Source: an uncultured Bacteroidales bacterium
GTDB taxonomy: Bacteria > Bacteroidota > Bacteroidia > Bacteroidales > P3
Length of the DNA: 64,000 nt
Direction: 5' to 3'
NCBI GenBank assembly: GCA_947168665.1
Contig: CAMVMX010000012.1
Span: 1 to 64,000 of the forward strand
Shown here: positions 60,801 through 64,000 of the stretch, in pieces
How positions within the stretch are numbered: position 1 is the stretch's first letter
Layout of the letters: every line of letters begins with the position of its first letter
Position numbers and translations under genes: made by a program
Notes under the pieces: model-generated
Told to the model about the DNA's origin: nothing
Seen by the model: the letters and a program-made list of their open reading frames with translations, nothing else
Databases searched by the model: none

Positions 60801-63065
60801 CACGATTGCTATATCGACTACATCCGCGCTTTCGGCCCGCAGGTGCTTATAAGCAATCTGCCGCAGAGCATGCAACTGTGTGTGAGTACCCCTGCGGTGT
60901 TAAGTGCCACTTTGAACGGTTGCGTCAAAACGGTGCAGTGGGGATTTGGTGACCTATCGTACAACTTCGGCAACAATATTTACCATACTTTCAGCAGTGG
61001 GTCACACCATGTGGCACTCTATGTGGAGGGGTGCAATGGGTGTGTGCAGTCGGGGGAAATAAATGTGGATGTTGCAGTGAACGATATAGGTCGCGACATT
61101 CTCGATAACTACACGGAGATGATTTGCTTCGGGACTCCCAAACCTGTCGAATATTATTCTAGTTCTGGTGCCTTTCCTTCCCCGGAGTATCTTTATTACT
61201 GGACTCCGCAGGTGACGCTATATGATGTGAATAGTCTAATCAAAAAAAAGTTTGATGTGTATGAGGGTGGGGACTACCGAGTGCTGGAGGTGAACCCGAC
61301 CACCGGGTGCAAGGGTCAGGCAACGAAAAATGTGAACTACCCCAACGAGGTGCTGGCAAGCATCAGGTGCAAGAGTGCCTATTGCGAAGGCGAGGAGGCA
61401 CTGGCCATAGGCTACGCCGGCGAGCAGTACCAATATCGGTGGAGCCTGACAGACGGCACCGGGAACTTGCTGGAGTCATCGACCGATGCCAACTATCGCT
61501 TCAGAGTTCCGCAAGGAGAGAGCTTCACCCTTGAACTGGAAGTGACGGACAATCAAGGCTGCACCAACCGCGACACCAAAACCATTGCCATCAACTCCCT
61601 CCCCTCGGCGCCAGTGATTGCTTTCGGCGCCAATGCGTGCATCACTGAGGGGGCGGTGGAGTTGTCCGTTCCGCCGCTGTATCGGTGTGCAGTGTGGAGC
61701 AATGGTCTCAGTGGTTACAGCACCCAGTACTATACTGATGGCCCGGCCAGCGCCTATTATGTAGATGCTGAGGGGTGCCGCTCGCCCCAAGGGGGCATCA
61801 TCATTCCGCAGGCTCCGGACTTTGGGGGGTTGCTTACGGGCTGCTACCCGATGTGTGAACATGCTACCGCGAATACTTCCGTGTATACACTGGGGTGTGC
61901 GGCTGGGTCGGCGTGGTCGTGGCGCCGTGGAAACTGGGTCATGCAGTCAGGTACGGTGCCGCCGCCGCCCGGAGCCATTGGGCTGAACATCTCTGGCGCG
62001 GGAGTCTACCGACTGTGGGTGGATTATGGGCAGGGGTGTACAGCTGTGTCGCCCGTGTTGGATATAATCCCGATAGACTGTACGTCAACAAACACCGGCC
62101 TGGTCCCCGCAAACCGCACGTTGAATTGTGTGGTTCAGAAAGTGTCGTGCAGAAGACAGGGTTGCGGTGTGGAGTATACGCTTGATGTGATGTTGAGCAA
62201 CATGTTGCCGAGTGCCATTACGGTGGGATCAATAGTCGGCACGGTGCCGCTTGTGTCGACCACGCCAATGATTCCGTTCACCGTTGCAGCCAGCGGCTCC
62301 CGGGCGTTGCAAGTGGTGTTTCAATATGATTTCACCACACCTTCGGCAGTGCGGTTCAATATAAGGGATAACACCGGAGTTGTGGTGGGATTCTTTACGG
62401 CAGACCTAAGGCAGAGCATGGAGTGTCTCAGTCCGGACAACTGCAGTGATCCGGTGAACCTTGTGTGCAGTTTGAACATGGGGCAGAGTGTGGCAGGAAG
62501 GGTGGCCTACTACGACATTGTGTGTACAACGCCGGGACTCCTAAATCAAATAATAAAAGTGTGGTGTGACGGCCCTGGAGAGATGGTGTCAGAAATCAGT
62601 GGCAACCCATACGTGGGTCTGTTCATGATAGACTATGCCCGCCTGACACAGATGGTGGCAGCCGGAGAGTCGTTCTGTTTCAATGTTCTGGTATGCAAAG
62701 AGGGCACTTCGCCCTGCGTCAAGGAGGTGTGTAAGGAGGCTAATGAGCTGTACGAGCAGTGCGCACAACTGCCGCAAGGAGGGGAACACTCGAAGAGCGC
62801 GGGAGGAAAGGCAAGAGGAGGGGTCCGCTATGCGTTGCACCCCAATCCGACCACAGGGGTTGTAAGGGTGGTGGATGCCGCCTCAGGATTGAAGGCCGAG
62901 GAGTTGGAGGCGGTGACAGTGCTGAACATGAAGGGTCAGGTGCTGGTGCGCTCGGGCGGAAGCGGAGAACTGGATTTGTCGGCCCTGCCGCAAGGTAGCT
63001 ATCTGGTGACGGTAGTGGGACAAAAGGGAGAGGTGGAGCACCTGAAGCTGATCAAATTGCAGTAG
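57897..63065 (+). CDS. Giant T9SS type A secreted protein with PKD/Ig-like repeats
   Basis: 1722 residues, signal peptide ending in SKTLAQ. The body consists of many beta-sandwich PKD- or Ig-like modules with recurring YxWxxxxG (YSWSIVGGTGN, YSWDIDGGTLL, YSWSVSSPTAN, YRWSLTDGTGN) and many cysteines (CLGDS, CKDEVVKYSL, CPGSSEYYM). The last 80 or so residues are a T9SS type A sorting domain (YALHPNPTTGVVRV...LSALPQGSYLVTV), cleaved after export and replaced by a surface anchor. Probable adhesin or extracellular structure; no enzyme domain seen. Coding strand G-rich. The next secreted-protein gene follows after 51 bp. Confidence 0.88.
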   Translation: MKRYIILRNRFLSLLLLVCAVYSKTLAQAPVSLRVMPLGDNQCITHTLDGTEIIPGSFTVRSCKGNTVMYEAVGTGFTDYSWSIVGGTGNPLAGGSQCSVTWGVGDVGAIEVTASTSEGVSVSARLEIVLEDKPLSRSVSTPAYVTNPLVPGEKDLYVCLGDSITMIDASQTSTTPIVDYYWQSPWGVSTGREYSFRAMSVGDNHVLVHRVTNECGCYDEETIIIHVSPSCPLKMNCYGTVCANSSVSYQVGEPPCSQYSWDIDGGTLLHGQGMQTIEVLWGAPQSGYGTITLDASGCDCQCREIKSVKIPVISDAAVIEGPDVICKDEVVKYSLPLWGGTAYSWSVSSPTANIILGDSTNEMLLRVPQAGTYTLTAHYRCDILNCGPYQVTKTIMVKDNLEIVTPQSSIVCLGQQVEFGTNATTGSSWTIKYNGTECYHSDVPAVNLNYTFTVSGFYTVEAVNGEFCNRAERIIEVPPVPPAPLNVRGPHEVCPGSSEYYMADATSDDYIILWEWDNGQPDLAQAVGERVMVTFGPDAADISVYQVDRRTGCRSAAVVWHTYLFVFDPWPYSSPVKVCEGQSFDLNLLPDHPDVPVLYEWKTPEPLAYTLTVVGDHLQRNVQVMTNYLGHMMQVPLYLTRKACGVDRTDVVTVIIGMIDPPVIQNEVFCSNTLCHLNVESVEDLANVDREQTYWEVSGVGVVRGLPGHVVFPHAGTYNVVLHYVSKYGCEATSTHTFTVNEFPALDLVESGGQLCVTGGEGMDLTYLWTPGYEAQPCIPTPAVSARCTVCAQNGCCTTMTYMPPLPPCVVESGMVSVVHKCYNIVEVQLAAGVTLPATLTFLCDGAPVGSKVTLKSMVSRLLVPARCVDGIKVQWGPDNACHCETVGMEPINSDCWLNFEISGDCSGNIVIQNQSECAVAPEMQVEVAYLGGQTLYGGELVDAVVVPAFVGTTVEQMFAIRVSIGTDHDCYIDYIRAFGPQVLISNLPQSMQLCVSTPAVLSATLNGCVKTVQWGFGDLSYNFGNNIYHTFSSGSHHVALYVEGCNGCVQSGEINVDVAVNDIGRDILDNYTEMICFGTPKPVEYYSSSGAFPSPEYLYYWTPQVTLYDVNSLIKKKFDVYEGGDYRVLEVNPTTGCKGQATKNVNYPNEVLASIRCKSAYCEGEEALAIGYAGEQYQYRWSLTDGTGNLLESSTDANYRFRVPQGESFTLELEVTDNQGCTNRDTKTIAINSLPSAPVIAFGANACITEGAVELSVPPLYRCAVWSNGLSGYSTQYYTDGPASAYYVDAEGCRSPQGGIIIPQAPDFGGLLTGCYPMCEHATANTSVYTLGCAAGSAWSWRRGNWVMQSGTVPPPPGAIGLNISGAGVYRLWVDYGQGCTAVSPVLDIIPIDCTSTNTGLVPANRTLNCVVQKVSCRRQGCGVEYTLDVMLSNMLPSAITVGSIVGTVPLVSTTPMIPFTVAASGSRALQVVFQYDFTTPSAVRFNIRDNTGVVVGFFTADLRQSMECLSPDNCSDPVNLVCSLNMGQSVAGRVAYYDIVCTTPGLLNQIIKVWCDGPGEMVSEISGNPYVGLFMIDYARLTQMVAAGESFCFNVLVCKEGTSPCVKEVCKEANELYEQCAQLPQGGEHSKSAGGKARGGVRYALHPNPTTGVVRVVDAASGLKAEELEAVTVLNMKGQVLVRSGGSGELDLSALPQGSYLVTVVGQKGEVEHLKLIKLQ

Positions 63066-63116
63066 AGGTGCAGCAGATTTACATTATTCATTTAATTATT
63101 AGAAGGAGATATTGAT

Positions 63117-64000
63117 ATGAAAAATAGGGCAGCCAAATCGGCTATAGATATTGTCATGTTATTGTTGTGTATGTTGAATGCCCAGGCGGTGGCCCAGCAG
63201 ACCGATTTTGAGCAACGGCAGACCGATGTGGAGTTCAGGTGGCTCTCGACGGTGAGCGGCAATGATGATAGGCTGGGGTGTGGTACGAATTTTGTTGTGG
63301 ACGAGGAAGGTAACACATACTATGGAGTAACTTTTATGAGAGGTGCGCTTTGGGAAGACTACACCTCTGTATACCCAGAATTTGATAGGGATCCGAGAGT
63401 ACAGACATCATTTGCCAGCGGGATAGTGGTTGTGAAAATCGACACGCTGGGCAACCGAGTGTGGGCCAAACATTATGCTTCTAATTTGGCAGAACACAGC
63501 AAGCCTCCGTACTTAAAAATACGGGATATGCAATTAAGGAATGGTCTGTTGTATTTTAGTATGGAAATATCAGGACAAAACGAGCAACATCTTTATGCTG
63601 ACCCATTTATATACATGTTTGACACTACGTATAACTGGCCTTCGCCAGGCAGCAGACTATTGCCTGACAGCCTAAGGTGTTTCCCGTTTACTGAAAGAAC
63701 GGGTGCTACTGAGGGCATTTTATTTACTATGGATTTAGAAGGGAATGTAATTGACAAGCGCTGCCTAACTCGGGTAGAAAAAGGTTATGAAAGACATTAT
63801 AGCCGCCGTCGGGATACCATTACCGGAAGTTATGTTTGGGATACTGTTCTAAGCCCATATAGACAAAACGCCTTTTTATCTCCGACATATATTAGAGATT
63901 ACCATAATAGGAGTCACCTTTTCGTGAGGAATCTGGCTACTAATCAATATTTAGTAGTAGATGAAGACACTGTCTATGTTGGAGATCAGCCGTGGTGGAG
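63117..64000 (+). CDS. Secreted protein, 5' part only (cut by window end)
   Basis: Open from ATG 63117 to the window end (294 codons, no stop). A strong Shine-Dalgarno site (AGAAGGAG) lies nine bases before the ATG. Signal peptide with MLLLCMLNAQAVAQ. The mature part shows beta-propeller-like strands: NFVVDEEGNTYYGVTF and GIVVVKIDTLGNRVWAKHY, similar to SBBP or delta-60 repeats of secreted Bacteroidota proteins. A C-terminal sorting domain may follow outside the window. Probably co-transcribed with the giant gene upstream. Confidence 0.75.
   Translation, partial: MKNRAAKSAIDIVMLLLCMLNAQAVAQQTDFEQRQTDVEFRWLSTVSGNDDRLGCGTNFVVDEEGNTYYGVTFMRGALWEDYTSVYPEFDRDPRVQTSFASGIVVVKIDTLGNRVWAKHYASNLAEHSKPPYLKIRDMQLRNGLLYFSMEISGQNEQHLYADPFIYMFDTTYNWPSPGSRLLPDSLRCFPFTERTGATEGILFTMDLEGNVIDKRCLTRVEKGYERHYSRRRDTITGSYVWDTVLSPYRQNAFLSPTYIRDYHNRSHLFVRNLATNQYLVVDEDTVYVGDQPWW

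Noticed and set aside
1..64000. CRISPR array, prophage, integron or insertion sequence
   Set aside because: No regular direct repeats with spacers, no integrase, transposase or phage genes, and no terminal repeats with target duplications were found.

Overview
The window looks like chromosomal DNA of a member of the Bacteroidota, most likely an uncultured Bacteroidales. Evidence: repeated Bacteroidota-type promoters (TTTG, about 20 bp, then TAnnTTTG); an almost complete lack of Shine-Dalgarno sites; several large secreted proteins ending in type IX secretion (T9SS) sorting domains of type A and type B; a DPP11-type S46 peptidase; a serine palmitoyltransferase; and the family-restricted proteins DUF4290 and DUF4175. 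No genus can be named from the sequence alone. No transposase, integrase, phage structural gene or CRISPR array was seen.

Layout. 0-5 kb: a GNAT-like protein, kdsD-lptB (LPS), recQ and a hotdog thioesterase. 5-12 kb: a lipoprotein that fuses a GH29 fucosidase to GH28-like beta-helices, a dapB-fecD-fecE-like operon and two tRNA-Ala genes. 12-24 kb: a two-gene periplasmic peptidase operon, a membrane vWA protein, a flippase, a GH106-like glycosidase and a GT2 glycosyltransferase. 24-36 kb: eleven consecutive minus-strand genes, in transcription order nadA, ybaK-like, rluD, an envelope protein, DUF4290, murA, a PHP phosphatase, purB, an msbA-like exporter, a T9SS type B protein and nadK. 36-48 kb: mainly plus-strand genes: rpiB, deoC, a probable sphingolipid set (spt, acyltransferase, SDR), DUF4175, an ATPase-like protein, ybeY and mnmG. 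48-57 kb: a WbqC-like protein, two tRNA-Lys genes, a TPR protein, a large CUB/P-domain T9SS protein, rsmA and an MntP-like membrane protein. 57-64 kb: a gene of unknown function behind a large leader hairpin, then a 1722-residue T9SS type A protein and the start of another secreted protein.

The most interesting signal is the 0.84-kb gene-free region between nadA and rpiB. It has an AT-rich stretch of about 50 bp followed by nine DnaA-box-like 9-mers (core TCAACA, one exact TTATCAACA) in 290 bp. Genes diverge from it on both sides. A perfect 16-bp parS site and two more exact TTATCAACA boxes lie 2 kb away at the start of rluD. Together this looks like the chromosomal replication origin. An 11-mer, CTCCCCTACCC, also recurs in the 34-50 kb segment far more often than chance predicts.

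Functionally the window combines envelope building (KdsD, LptB, MurA, MsbA-like, flippase, GT2, sphingolipid enzymes), breakdown of glycans and peptides at the cell surface, NAD synthesis (NadA, NadK) and T9SS-exported adhesin-like proteins.
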